A stretch of DNA of 64,000 bases from CAWBCR01 sp963787375 (GCA_963787375.1 CAWBCR010000018.1:57189-121188); one strand, 5' to 3'; counted from the first letter of the stretch, positions 10,746 through 20,068 are shown. Numbers and translations are program-made. The notes: generated by a model not told the origin, from the letters alone.

Positions 10746-11852
10746 CTACCCGAGCGGCTCGCTGCCGGTTTCGGTCTGTGCCGGCGACGCCTCCTGCGGC
10801 GCTTTCAGCGTCGTGACGTAGCGTCCGCGTGTGAGGTTGATCATGTCGGCCAGCATGCCGTACGCCGTCGTCGTCGGGCCCGGGTCGTGCTCAATGACCG
10901 TCAGCCGGGGCAGCACGTCGGTCTCGAAGTTAACGATGCTGGTCGTGCCGATGATGCCCGCCATGACGTCAGACAGCGGCACCCGCTCTGGCCCCACCCG
11001 CGCCGTGACAGCGCCCTCGTCGTCGCGCACCGCCTCACATATCAGCCGGATACGCTGGCCCTCGGCGGCGGCGGCCTCGACATCGGCAGGCGTCACGTCG
11101 CGAATCCCCTGCCGGTTCACATCAGCGGGGCGCAGATCGACGCCCATCAGCACGTTGGCTAGAATAGCCGTCTTGATCGATGAGTCCCAGCCATCGACGT
11201 CGAGCGTGGGGTCCGTCTCGGCGATGCCGATCTCCTGCGCCGCCTTGAGCGCCTGCTCGAAGGTCAGGCCTTCCTGTTCCATACGGGTCAGCATGTAGTT
11301 CGTCGTGCTGTTGAAGATGCCGGTCACCCGGTTGACCTTCGTGGCGGGCAGCCCTTCACGGGCCACGCCCAGCACCGGCGCGCCATCCATCACCGTCGAC
11401 TCGAAGAAGAAGCCCACGTTGTTCTGCGCCGCCAGATCGCTCAGCTCGCGGTAGCCAAAGGCCGCGGGACCTTTGTTGGCGGTGACTAGGTGTGTGCCGT
11501 TCGACAGGATCGCTCGGGCGTAATCCAGCGCGGGCTGGCCGCCCTGTGGGTTGGTCGGGATCGTCTCGAAGATCAGGTCTGCCGGGCAGTCGGCAATGAA
11601 CTGCACCGGAGTCTCCACCGGCCTGCCCAGGTGCAGCCCGTCTAGCGACGCGCCAAACCGCACGGCGTCCAGCGCCGTGCGCAGCCTCAGCCCGGATGGA
11701 TCGATAGCACAGCCGTGGCTGCCCGTGCAGATTCCGGTGACTCGCAGGTGGATATTGTAGTCGTAGTGGAGGACATCACCCTTCGCGATGAGCAGATCGG
11801 CCAGTGCTCGCCCGACATTGCCAAATCCAACCAGCGCGACGTTTAGTTGCAT
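10746..11852 (-). CDS. hom: homoserine dehydrogenase
   Basis: NAD(P)-dependent reduction of aspartate semialdehyde to homoserine, in threonine/methionine synthesis. The 368-residue protein has the N-terminal Rossmann motif GFGNVG (residues 9-14), the VTANKGPAA segment with the catalytic lysine, and a DGWDSSIKTAIL segment carrying the conserved Asp and Lys of the active site. It lacks the C-terminal ACT domain that confers threonine feedback in longer homologues. It lies alone on the minus strand between a GAF protein and the LysM gene. Confidence 0.92.
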   Translation of the reverse strand: MQLNVALVGFGNVGRALADLLIAKGDVLHYDYNIHLRVTGICTGSHGCAIDPSGLRLRTALDAVRFGASLDGLHLGRPVETPVQFIADCPADLIFETIPTNPQGGQPALDYARAILSNGTHLVTANKGPAAFGYRELSDLAAQNNVGFFFESTVMDGAPVLGVAREGLPATKVNRVTGIFNSTTNYMLTRMEQEGLTFEQALKAAQEIGIAETDPTLDVDGWDSSIKTAILANVLMGVDLRPADVNRQGIRDVTPADVEAAAAEGQRIRLICEAVRDDEGAVTARVGPERVPLSDVMAGIIGTTSIVNFETDVLPRLTVIEHDPGPTTTAYGMLADMINLTRGRYVTTLKAPQEASPAQTETGSEPLG

Positions 11853-11932
11853 AGACCACTCCAGACTACGGTGATTGATGAATGCAAAATGAGTTCAAAT
11901 CAGGCCGTAGATCAATCGGTCGCGCTGCTGGG

Positions 11933-12550
11933 CTATACGCTGTCAGCAGGCGCGTTCTCATCCTGCTGGACCATCCGGTGCAGCACCTCGCCGGCGAAAC
12001 GGCACAGCAAAGTCAGCAGCGTCTGATCGGTCTTGTTGAACGGCAGCCCGTTGCGCTTGTTGACAACCTCGATCACACCCAGCACTTTCGACCCGCCCAG
12101 GATCGGCGCGGCCAGGATCGAGCGCGTCTCGAACTTGATGCTCTGGTCAATCCCTGCATAGAAGCGATCGTCGGCTGAGGCGTTATTCACGATGGTCGAT
12201 TTCTTGTTCTGCACCACCCAGCCAGCGATGCCCTTGTCCCACGGCATCCGCCGTCCCGGCAGTTGCGCGCTGCCGACCCCGCGCGCCAGCACAAAGACCA
12301 GCTCGTTACTCTCTTCGTCCGTGACCAGCAGCGAGCCATCCTGTGCGTTGATCAGCGTCTGCGCATTGAACAGGATGCGATCCAGCAGCGGCATGATCTC
12401 GGCGTTGGGGTCCATGTCGTCGACGGATTCCATCAGCGTCTGGAGCGCGTCCATGTACTGCCGTAACGAGATGACCTCTTCACGCAGCGATTCGTTCTCG
12501 TCTTTCAGGCGCGCCAATTCCTGTTTGACGTATGAACTGACTCCACCCAT
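11933..12550 (-). CDS. GAF-domain protein with N-terminal coiled coil
   Basis: A 205-residue soluble protein. Residues about 8-45 form a charged heptad-like coiled coil (VKQELARLKDENESLREEV). The rest is a single GAF domain (about 55-195) with the typical MPWDKGIAGWVVQ and APILGGSKVLGVIEVVNK segments. No output domain (kinase, cyclase or HTH) is attached, so it may be a stand-alone sensor or adaptor that works through dimerisation. The ligand is unknown. AGGTAGG precedes the ATG. Weak -35/-10-like elements lie in the upstream gap. Confidence 0.85.
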   Translation of the reverse strand: MGGVSSYVKQELARLKDENESLREEVISLRQYMDALQTLMESVDDMDPNAEIMPLLDRILFNAQTLINAQDGSLLVTDEESNELVFVLARGVGSAQLPGRRMPWDKGIAGWVVQNKKSTIVNNASADDRFYAGIDQSIKFETRSILAAPILGGSKVLGVIEVVNKRNGLPFNKTDQTLLTLLCRFAGEVLHRMVQQDENAPADSV

Positions 12551-12865
12551 ACGTTACCTACCTTTACTGGCCAATTCGCTTCATAGCTTGAGAATCTTAA
12601 TAGGCAGTCTATCATAAAGCTATGCTGTGAACAAGGTGCTTTACACGCCTCTAACCTTTGCCGGGTGTCCCCGGCGTGCCAGTTAGGCGCGATTGTGAGG
12701 CGCTTCGCTGCGCGGGCGTGTATAACTACTGGTGGCTGGTGGTCTGAGATTCTGCTCAAAAGCTATCAGCCATGATCTGTCCTGCAATTTGGCCGGGCCG
12801 CGTGGTACAATCTGGCCATTGAGGGCTGTGAAGGCCCTCTTATCCTGTGACGAGGACGTTTATCG
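12551..12865. other. 315-nt divergent intergenic region
   Basis: This gap separates the minus-strand GAF gene from the plus-strand flippase-like gene. It has no supported gene. It contains a TACAAT hexamer at 12806-12811 without a good -35, and a small hairpin (GAGGGC 12821-12826 with GCCCTC 12834-12839) in the putative leader of the plus-strand gene. The promoters of both genes presumably lie here. Confidence 0.5.
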
Positions 12866-13894
12866 GTGAAGAAGCTGAGACGCTGGCTGTTCCTGCTCCT
12901 CGGGTTCGGCATCAGTGCCGTGTTTGTGGTGCTGGCGCTGAGGGGGCTGAACCTGAGCGAAGTCTGGACGGATCTCCGGGAGGCTACCTACTGGTGGCTG
13001 CTGCCGGGTGTGGCGATCTACTTTGTGGCGGTGTGGGCGCGGACCTGGCGCTGGCATTACCTGCTGCGCCCGATCAAACGGGTGCCGCTCAATAAGCTGT
13101 TCCCGATTGTGGTGATCGGCTACATGGGTAACAACGTCTACCCGTTCCGCGCCGGCGAGGTGATCCGAGCCTGGGTGCTGGAGCGTAACCAGGACGTGAA
13201 GATCAGCGCCTCGCTGGCGACCATCGTCGTCGAGCGCATCTTTGACGGGCTGGTAATGTTGATCTTCGTATTCGTGGCGCTGCCCTTCGCGCCGATCCCG
13301 CCGCCGTTCAACCACATCGTGGTGTGGATGACGGCGCTGTTCTTCGGTGCGTTGTTGGCCTTCTTCCTGCTGGCACTGCGCCCGGCGTTGACGCAGTCGC
13401 TGTACACGCGCGTCATCCGGATTCTCATCCCCGGCGAGCGCGCGCAGGGCTGGACGCTGACTCAGGCAGACCGCTTCATGGAAGGGCTGGCCTCGCTGCG
13501 CAGTCCCGCCGACATGGGCATGATACTGGTGACTTCGTGCTTCATCTGGCTCACCGAGACGACCAAGTACTGGTTCGTAATGCACGCCTTCGACTTTCAC
13601 GTCAGCTTCTTCGTGCTGATGCTGATGACCGCCGTCGTCAACCTGGCGACCACGTTGCCCAGCTCGCCGGGCTACGTGGGCACCTTCGACGAGCCCGGCA
13701 TCGAGATTCTGAAAGTGTTCGGCGTGGAGCAGAACATCGCGGCGGCCTATACGCTGGTGCTGCACGCGGCGCTGTGGCTGCCGATTACGCTGCTGGGTGT
13801 CTACTACATGATCCGCCAGGGCGTGCAGTGGCAGGACTTCTCGCGCGCTACGCAGGTCGTCAAGCAGGCCGAGCCGGAAGCGCCCCAGGCCTGA
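12866..13894 (+). CDS. YbhN/UPF0104-type lysylphosphatidylglycerol synthase transmembrane-domain protein
   Basis: A 342-residue polytopic inner-membrane protein with about seven or eight helices and the family signatures MGNNVYPFRAGEVIRAWVL (residues about 92-110) and TTLPSSPGYVGTFDE. The family includes the flippase-like membrane part of lysyl-phosphatidylglycerol synthase (without the synthase domain here) and glycolipid-modifying proteins, so lipid or polyprenyl-linked substrate handling is likely. It starts at GTG. The gene is followed 14 nt later by an FAD oxidoreductase with which it is probably co-transcribed. Confidence 0.88.
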   Translation: MKKLRRWLFLLLGFGISAVFVVLALRGLNLSEVWTDLREATYWWLLPGVAIYFVAVWARTWRWHYLLRPIKRVPLNKLFPIVVIGYMGNNVYPFRAGEVIRAWVLERNQDVKISASLATIVVERIFDGLVMLIFVFVALPFAPIPPPFNHIVVWMTALFFGALLAFFLLALRPALTQSLYTRVIRILIPGERAQGWTLTQADRFMEGLASLRSPADMGMILVTSCFIWLTETTKYWFVMHAFDFHVSFFVLMLMTAVVNLATTLPSSPGYVGTFDEPGIEILKVFGVEQNIAAAYTLVLHAALWLPITLLGVYYMIRQGVQWQDFSRATQVVKQAEPEAPQA

Positions 13895-13908
13895 GCAAGG
13901 ACTACCAC

Positions 13909-15252
13909 ATGAGAATCGCAGTGATTGGCGCAGGGGCGGCGGGCCTCGCCGCTGCCTATGACCTGGCCCGCGCGGGCCACGCGGTGCAGCTTTACGAGGC
14001 TGGTGCTGAGGTCGGCGGGCTGGCGGCGGGCTTCCGCGACCCCGCCTGGGACTGGTCCCTGGAGAAGTTCTACCATCACTGGTTCGCCACCGACCACGAC
14101 ATCCTGAGTCTGCTGGACGAGATCGGCTGCCGCGACAAGGTAATCTTCAGATCGCCGATCACCAGCCTGTGGCATAAGGGCCGCATCTACCCGATGGATA
14201 AGCCCGTCACGCCGGTTGCGCTGCTCTCGCGGGCGCTCAACGTCTTGCGCCTGCCGGACCTGTCGCTGATCGACCGGCTGCGCTTCGGGGCGGTCGGGCT
14301 GCTGGTCAGCAAGATTCCGAACGGGCTGTACCTGGAGAAAGACACCGCCGACGCCTGGATGGAGCGCATGACGGGTCACGCGGCGCACAATCTGGTGTGG
14401 CGGCCCATGCTGATCGGCAAGTTCGGCGCGCTGTACGACCAGGTCAACATGGCCTGGATGTGGGCCCGCCTCAACAAGCGCACCGCCAGCCTGGGCACCT
14501 ACGAGGGTGGCTTTCAGGCCGCGCTGGAGGACATCGGCGCAGCAGTGCGCGCGCTGGGCGTAGACATCCACCTCAACACGCCCGTCGAGCGCATCGAGCG
14601 CGCGCCGGGCGGCGGGCTGGCGGTCACCGTCGACGGCCAGCTGCGACCCTTCGACCGGGTTCTGGCGACCACCGGCCCCAGTCTGCTGGCGCGCATCGCG
14701 CCCGGCCTGCCCGCCGATTACGTCGACAAGCTTCTCGGGCTGAAAAGCATAGGCGCACTGGCGGTCATCCTCTCGCTGGATCGCCAGTTGATGACCGATG
14801 GCACCTACTGGCTCAACCTGCCCGCTGAAAGCCCCGACAAGGAAAGGAATCCCTTCCCATTCCTGGCGCTGGTCGAGCATACCAATTACGTATCGCCGGA
14901 GCACTTTGGCGGCGAGCGGCTGGTCTATCTGGGCGACTACCTGCCCGCCGAGCACGAGCACTACCGCCTCAGCGATGAGGCCCTCCTGGAGCGCTTCCTG
15001 CCGTCGCTGGCGCAGGCCAACCCTGATTTTTCGCCGGACTGGGTGCGGCGCTGGTGGGTGTTCCGCGCGCCCTATGCGCAGCCGGTGCCGTTCGTCGACC
15101 ACTCGCAGCGCATCCCCGACATCCGCACGCCGCTCGACGGCCTGTATCTCGCCTCGATGAGCCAGGTATACCCCTGGGATCGCGGCACCAACTACGCTGT
15201 AGAGATCGGTCGCCGCGCGGTGCGCATGATCCTCGAAGACGCCGCCCGTTGA
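13909..15252 (+). CDS. FAD-dependent oxidoreductase (amine oxidase / protoporphyrinogen oxidase-like)
   Basis: A 447-residue flavoprotein beginning with the dinucleotide-binding motif IAVIGAGAAGLAAAYDLA followed by the second fingerprint LYEAGAEVGGLA. The C-terminal FAD-closing motif is GLYLASMSQVYPWDRGTNYAV. The overall pattern matches the HemY/amine-oxidase/UDP-galactopyranose mutase-like group often annotated only as NAD(P)/FAD-dependent oxidoreductase. The open frame extends upstream to 13324 inside the previous gene, but ATG 13909 starts exactly at the FAD motif. Adjacent to a YbhN-like membrane protein, it may act on a lipid- or polyprenyl-linked sugar; this is inference. Confidence 0.88.
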   Translation: MRIAVIGAGAAGLAAAYDLARAGHAVQLYEAGAEVGGLAAGFRDPAWDWSLEKFYHHWFATDHDILSLLDEIGCRDKVIFRSPITSLWHKGRIYPMDKPVTPVALLSRALNVLRLPDLSLIDRLRFGAVGLLVSKIPNGLYLEKDTADAWMERMTGHAAHNLVWRPMLIGKFGALYDQVNMAWMWARLNKRTASLGTYEGGFQAALEDIGAAVRALGVDIHLNTPVERIERAPGGGLAVTVDGQLRPFDRVLATTGPSLLARIAPGLPADYVDKLLGLKSIGALAVILSLDRQLMTDGTYWLNLPAESPDKERNPFPFLALVEHTNYVSPEHFGGERLVYLGDYLPAEHEHYRLSDEALLERFLPSLAQANPDFSPDWVRRWWVFRAPYAQPVPFVDHSQRIPDIRTPLDGLYLASMSQVYPWDRGTNYAVEIGRRAVRMILEDAAR

Positions 15253-15276
15253 TTGCTTCTTGTCGTACAATACAAC

Positions 15277-15306
15277 GACGCCCGGCAAAGTTGCGCGCCG
15301 GGCGTC
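15277..15306. terminator. bidirectional terminator between FAD oxidoreductase and tRNA-Gly
   Basis: GACGCCCGGC (15277-15286) pairs with GCCGGGCGTC (15297-15306): a 10-bp GC-rich stem with a 10-nt loop, between a plus-strand gene end and the 3' end of the minus-strand tRNA. Only a short T run follows. Confidence 0.7.
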
Positions 15307-15315
15307 TTCATCGAG

Positions 15316-15387
15316 AGCGGGTAAGGGGATTCGAACCCCTGACATCCAGCTTGGGAAGCTGACGTTCTACCACTGAACTATACCCGC
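15316..15387 (-). tRNA. tRNA-Gly (anticodon CCC)
   Basis: Read on the minus strand, the 72-nt cloverleaf has a 7-bp acceptor stem (GCGGGTA/TACCCGC), a D arm (GTTCAGTGGTAGAAC), the anticodon loop TTCCCAA and the T arm AGGGGTTCGAATCCCCT, followed by discriminator T. The CCA is not encoded. Confidence 0.97.
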
Positions 15388-15976
15388 ATCAGTTTTTTCT
15401 ATTATACAGGCTTCTCCCCGAATCGCAACGCCGGCACGCAGCGCGCAACCGTGGAAGAGGGCCGAGCGTGTCGCAACTCCGCCCGATCTCGCACATTCCG
15501 GGCGAGCTTCTCGCCCCGATTGGCGATTGAGCCACCGAATCCGGCGACTCGATGCGCGGCCCATCCTCTGCGAGCGCGCCCGGATTCTTTAACATTCACC
15601 TTTTGTGCCCATTCGATTGCCGGGTGGCTGCCTATATGCAGGCAGCCCTGGCCATGCGTGTCCCACATGTGGGCGTCGGCCTACCGCCCCGTCGACCACC
15701 TGTTCGCCGGCCGGCGCACTAACCATACCCTAATTATTTTAACATGCCGCAACCTTAAAGAATCTCACTTTTTAAGGTCCCGCCATTGTGCGCGCTACCC
15801 CCGTCTGATATGATGAGTGGCAGTCAAGCACGACACACTGCGTCTCCATCCATCAGCAGCAATTCCGAGCAGCCAGCATCGTCTGGCTGCATGCCATTGC
15901 GCGGCACCGCGAGGATGATGTGCCTGGAGACGCCGCTGCGCCCGGCTTCATAGTCCGTTGAAACTAGATTGGGCAA
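15388..15976. other. 589-nt hairpin-rich non-coding region upstream of dnaA
   Basis: No convincing gene is present. There are several dyads: GGCTGCCT/AGGCAGCC (15626-15647), the perfect palindrome CCCACATGTGGG (15662-15673), CCTTAAA/TTTAAGG (15753-15777) and GCAGCCAG/CTGGCTGC (15869-15890). A markedly AT-rich patch spans about 15720-15777. I find no recognisable 9-mer DnaA box (TTATCCACA-like), so a replication origin is possible from position but not supported by boxes. The dnaA promoter candidate lies at 15786-15814. Confidence 0.6.
15786..15814 (+). promoter_or_regulatory. candidate dnaA promoter
   Basis: TTGTGC, 17 nt, TATGAT, about 163 nt before the dnaA start. The -10 matches 5 of 6 positions, the -35 matches 3. 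It lies directly downstream of the AT-rich dyad. Confidence 0.4.
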
Positions 15977-17395
15977 ATGAGCGATCACACACGCGGCCCT
16001 GCCGAGATCTGGCAGACGGCCTACGGCGAACTCCAACTCCAGATCCCCCGCGAGGCGTTCGACACCTGGCTGCGTACCGCGCGCCTGATCGCGCACGAAG
16101 ACGGGACGTTCATTATTGGCGTCCATAACATCTACGCACGCGAGTGGCTGGAGCACCGCCTCAAGAAAGTGATCGTCCGCACGCTGAGCCAGGTCGCGCA
16201 GCGCGTCGTCGAGGTGCGCTTCGTCGTCGCCGCCGAGCCTGCCGGCGATGAGCAGCCGGTCTATTCGGCAGGGCCACTGCTGGCCGACCTGGAGCCAAGA
16301 GCGCAGGAACCGCACTTCGAGCGCATGGCCCCCGGCGAGACGGGCCTGAACCCGCGCCACACCTTCGAGACCTACGCCACCGGAGCCAGCAACCGGCTGG
16401 CACACGCGGCGGCGCTGGCGGTGGTCGACACGCCCGCGGCGCAGTTCAACCCGCTGGTGATCTACGGCGGCGTCGGGATGGGCAAGTCGCACCTGCTGCA
16501 CGCCATCGGCAATGCCTGCGCGCAGCGCGATCTGCGGACGCTGTTCGCCTCGTCTGAGACGTTCACCAACGACCTCGTCGCCGCGATCCGCACGCGCAGC
16601 ACTGCCGACTTCCGCGACAAGTACCGCGAGATCGACGTGCTGCTGGTCGACGACGTGCAGTTCTTCGCCGGCAAAGACTCCACGCAGGAAGAGTTCTATC
16701 ACACCTTCAACACGCTGTTCAACGCCAACGCCCAGATCGTGCTGACCGCCAACCAGCCGCCCGCTGCGATCAAGGGCCTGGACTCGCGGCTGCGCTCGCG
16801 TTTTGAGGGCGGCCTTGTCGTCGAGATACAACCCGCCGATTTCCTCACGCGGGTCGACATCCTGGAGCTAAAAGCCGCGCAGCGTGGCTTTGGCGGGCGG
16901 CTGCCGCTCGACGTGCTGGAGCGCATCGCCGAGGAAGCCGGCGGCAGCGTGCGCGAACTGGAAGGCGCGCTGAACCGGGTCATCGCCACGGCGATGCTCA
17001 CCCACGAAGTTCCCACCCTCGAATCGGCAGAAGCCGTGCTGGGCCAGACCGCGCAGCGGGCCGTCGAGGCAGGTCCGTCGCTCGAAGACATCATCATGGC
17101 GGTGGCTGATTACTATGGCGTATCGCCTGAGGAAGTCTGCGGGCGGGGCCGCTCCCGCGAGGTCTCGACCGCGCGGCAGGTGGCGATGTACCTCGCCCGC
17201 GAGGAAGCTGACGCCTCCCTTCAGCAGATCGGCGAGGCGCTGGGCGGGCGCAATCACAGCACCGTGCTGTACAGCTGTGAGCGCGTCGCCGACCTGATGG
17301 CCACCGACTCACAGATGCGCCGCCAGGTCAATGCCATCCTCCAGACGCTGCTCCCCCAGAGTGTCCGCGAGCGTCGCTCTCACACTGGCCTGTAG
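15977..17395 (+). CDS. dnaA: chromosomal replication initiator protein DnaA
   Basis: AAA+ initiator that binds DnaA boxes and opens oriC. The 472-residue protein has domain I (about 1-85, IWQTAYGELQLQIPREAFDTWL), a short linker, the AAA+ core with Walker A GGVGMGKSH (about 163-171) and Walker B LLVDDVQFF (about 221-229), and the DNA-binding domain IV. The box-reading signature is GGRNHSTVLYSCERV (about 423-437), where the usual text is GGRDHTTV: Asp is replaced by Asn and Thr by Ser at positions that contact DNA in E. coli DnaA. There is no dnaN neighbour; instead tRNA-Gly lies upstream and purB downstream. Confidence 0.95.
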   Translation: MSDHTRGPAEIWQTAYGELQLQIPREAFDTWLRTARLIAHEDGTFIIGVHNIYAREWLEHRLKKVIVRTLSQVAQRVVEVRFVVAAEPAGDEQPVYSAGPLLADLEPRAQEPHFERMAPGETGLNPRHTFETYATGASNRLAHAAALAVVDTPAAQFNPLVIYGGVGMGKSHLLHAIGNACAQRDLRTLFASSETFTNDLVAAIRTRSTADFRDKYREIDVLLVDDVQFFAGKDSTQEEFYHTFNTLFNANAQIVLTANQPPAAIKGLDSRLRSRFEGGLVVEIQPADFLTRVDILELKAAQRGFGGRLPLDVLERIAEEAGGSVRELEGALNRVIATAMLTHEVPTLESAEAVLGQTAQRAVEAGPSLEDIIMAVADYYGVSPEEVCGRGRSREVSTARQVAMYLAREEADASLQQIGEALGGRNHSTVLYSCERVADLMATDSQMRRQVNAILQTLLPQSVRERRSHTGL

Positions 17396-17489
17396 ATCAC
17401 CCCGCAGCCGCACGCCCATTGCTCTTGCGTACCATCCCCATTCCGGTTAAGGTGACGTATCGACATCATCTCAGCGGGGAGTCAGCCAC

Positions 17490-18918
17490 ATGACCGACGA
17501 CGGTTCTGCCGCGGGCTACGAGTTCGCCGTTTTCGTGGCGCTACGGAAGCGCCGAGATGCGCACGCTGTGGTCGGAAGTCGAGAAGCGGCGGCGCTGGCG
17601 GCGGGTGTGGGCGGCGCTGGCCGAAGCGCAGGCCCGCGCCGGGCTGGTGACCACCGAGCAGGCCGCCGACGTGCGCGCTCATGTGGACGATATCGACATG
17701 GCGCGGGCACAGGCCATCGAAGCGGAAATCCGCCATGATCTGATGGCCGAGCTGCGCACTTTCGCCGAGCAGTGCTCGCTTGGCGGCGGCATCCTGCATT
17801 TGGGCGCGACCAGCACCGACATCACGGACAACGCCGACGTGTCGCGCCAGCGCGACGCCCTTGATCTGATCCTCAAGCGCCTCGACGATCTGCTCGACGC
17901 CTTCGCCGGGCAAATCGAGCGCTGGGCTGGCACGCCCTGCATGGGCTGGACGCACCTCCAGCCCGCCGAGCCGACTACTGTCGGCTACCGGCTGGCGGGC
18001 TATGCGCAGGACCTGCTGCGCGATCAGGTTGACCTGCGCTGGCTGCGCGACGACCTGCGCGGCAAGGGCATCAAAGGCGCGGTCGGCACGCGTGCCAGCT
18101 ACAGCGAGCTACTCGAAGGCCACGACATGTCGCCCACGCAGCTTGAGGCGCACGTCATGGCCGCGCTCGACCTGCCCGCGTTCGCCATCACTACCCAGAC
18201 CTACCCCCGGCGGCAGGACTGGTCGCTCATCACCACGCTGGCCGGGTTGGCTGCAACGCTGTACCGTTTCGCCTTCGACCTGCGCGTGCTGCAAAGCCCG
18301 CCTATCGGCGAGTGGGCCGAGCCGTTCGGCGCGAAGCAGGTCGGATCTTCAGCCATGCCCTTCAAGCAGAACCCGGTCAAAGCCGAGAACATCGACAGCC
18401 TGGCCCGCTACGTTGCCGCGCTGCCGCGTGTGGCGTGGGACAACGCCGCCCACTCGCTGCTGGAGCGCACCCTCGATGACTCGGCCAACCGCCGTATGGT
18501 GATCCCCGAAGCGTTCCTGGCGGTCGACGAGATACTGGCGGAGGCAGCGCGCCTCGTGCGCGAACTGCGCGTTGACGAGCAGGCGGTCCACGCCAACCTG
18601 GCCCGCTACGGGACCTTCGCCGCCAGCGAGCGAGTGCTGATGGCGCTGGGCCGCGCCGGCGCCGACCGGCAGGCGATGCACGAGCGCATCCGGCAGCACA
18701 GCCTGGCTGCCTGGTCGGCGGTGCGCGCCGGCCAGCCCAACCCCCTGCCCGACCTGCTGGCCGGGGACCAAGCGGTTACGGCCCATGTGCCCGCCGACCA
18801 GATCCGCGCGCTGATGTCCGCTGCACATTATGTGGGCGATGCGCCGGAGCGGGCCCGCGCGCTGGCTGGGGCCATCCGGGAGCAGCAGCTAAGCGTAGAG
18901 CGCCGTCAGGCGCGGTGA
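17490..18918 (+). CDS. purB: adenylosuccinate lyase (one frameshift near the N-terminus)
   Basis: PurB cleaves SAICAR and adenylosuccinate in purine synthesis. The catalytic core is intact, including the fumarase/lyase signature GSSAMPFKQNPVKAEN and the segment LGATSTDITDNA. The uninterrupted frame begins only at ATG 17557 (453 residues), but the preceding 22 codons in that frame (SPFSWRYGSAE before the Met) are a normal PurB N-terminus and lack a start codon. ATG 17490, with GGGGAG 9 nt upstream, opens the neighbouring frame (MTDDGSAAGYE). Removing one T at 17523-17524 joins the two frames into a roughly 475-residue protein. It overlaps the convergent aldo/keto reductase by 13 nt. Confidence 0.93.
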
Positions 18919-19931
18919 TTGTCGATCTGCTCGAACGTCCTGCCAAAGATATACTGCCGTGCCCCGTCGAAGAAATCGCGCGGGAAGCCGTAGCGGATCG
19001 CCCCGGCCTCGCTTAGCCGCGCAAGCTGCGCCTCGCTCAGCGACCACTCCAGGCAGGCCAGGTTGTCCTCAAGCTGCACCAGCGTGCGCGCCCCTAGGAT
19101 GGGGATGATCTGCGCCTGGTGCTGCTGCTGCCGCACCCAGTTGATCGCCACCTGTGACGGCGTCCGCCCAACTTCGTCGGCGACGGCCTGCAACTCGCGG
19201 ACCAGCGTCTGGAAGCGCTCCGGCAGCGCCTCGATCTGCTGGCGTTTCGGCTCGCTGTTGCCAGCGGTGTACTTGCCGGTCAGCAGGCCCGCCTCCAGAA
19301 TCCCCCACGCCATGATCGTCATGTCCCAGTGTTTGGCGGCGGGCATCTCAGCCCGCTCGATGGCGCGGTCGGCCAGCGAGTAGGGCAGTTGCAGCGCAAC
19401 AGGCCGCGCCCAGCCGCGCAGCTCGGCGCGCGTGCACGCCTCCGCCACCACCCACGACGGCGTGTCGGAGAAGGCCACGTACAGCACCTTGCCCTGCCGC
19501 ACCAGGTCGTCCATGCCGCGCAGCACTTCCTCGACCGGCGTCATGTAGTCCCACATGTGCAGGTACAGCAGGTCGATGTAGTCCGTCTGGAGCCGCTTCA
19601 GGCTGCGCTCGACGGAGTGCATCATGTTTTTGCGGCTGTTGCCGCCCTGGTTGGGGTCGGTCTCCTCTGAACCGGAGAGCGTGTACTTGGTGGCGATCAC
19701 GACGTGCTCGCGGACCGCTTTTGTGAACTCGCCGACAAACGTCTCGGCGCTGCCGTTGGTGTAGTTGACGGCGGTGTCGATGAAATTGCCGCCGGCCTCG
19801 ACAAATCGGTTGAAAATCTGGCGGCTCACGTCTTTCGACGCGCCCCAGCCCCAGTCTTCGCCGAAGGTCATCGTGCCGAGGCACAATTCGGAAACGCGCA
19901 GGCCGCTGTGGCCCAGTAATCTGTAGCGCAT
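18906..19931 (-). CDS. aldo/keto reductase
   Basis: NADPH-dependent oxidoreductase of the AKR superfamily, 341 residues from ATG 19931 (AGGAG 7 nt upstream; the frame is open further to 19982). The TIM-barrel motifs are present: LGTMTFGEDWGWG at the N-terminus, NFIDTAVNY with the catalytic Asp/Tyr, ATKYTL with the catalytic Lys, and the DLLYLHMWD strand. The C-terminus has the IPILGARTLVQLEDNL cofactor segment. The substrate is unknown; the sequence is of the general YghZ/AKR11-13 kind. It is convergent with purB. Confidence 0.93.
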   Translation of the reverse strand: MRYRLLGHSGLRVSELCLGTMTFGEDWGWGASKDVSRQIFNRFVEAGGNFIDTAVNYTNGSAETFVGEFTKAVREHVVIATKYTLSGSEETDPNQGGNSRKNMMHSVERSLKRLQTDYIDLLYLHMWDYMTPVEEVLRGMDDLVRQGKVLYVAFSDTPSWVVAEACTRAELRGWARPVALQLPYSLADRAIERAEMPAAKHWDMTIMAWGILEAGLLTGKYTAGNSEPKRQQIEALPERFQTLVRELQAVADEVGRTPSQVAINWVRQQQHQAQIIPILGARTLVQLEDNLACLEWSLSEAQLARLSEAGAIRYGFPRDFFDGARQYIFGRTFEQIDNHRA

Positions 19932-20068
19932 GGCTCGCTCCTGTGAATGGTCGAATCGGTGTCTATTTAGATTAACGCACATCGGCTGCCAGCGCAGTGT
20001 TCTCTAGACAGATTTTGCCCTGGCCAATCGTACAGGTAGGAAATTAGTGCCAATTTCGGTCGGAATGG

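Noticed and set aside
13324..13908. Upstream extension of the FAD oxidoreductase frame
   Set aside because: It overlaps the membrane-protein gene in another frame, and the FAD-binding motif begins directly at ATG 13909.
15451..15813. A 120-codon open frame upstream of dnaA
   Set aside because: It has no ribosome site, no family resemblance, and crosses several strong hairpins.
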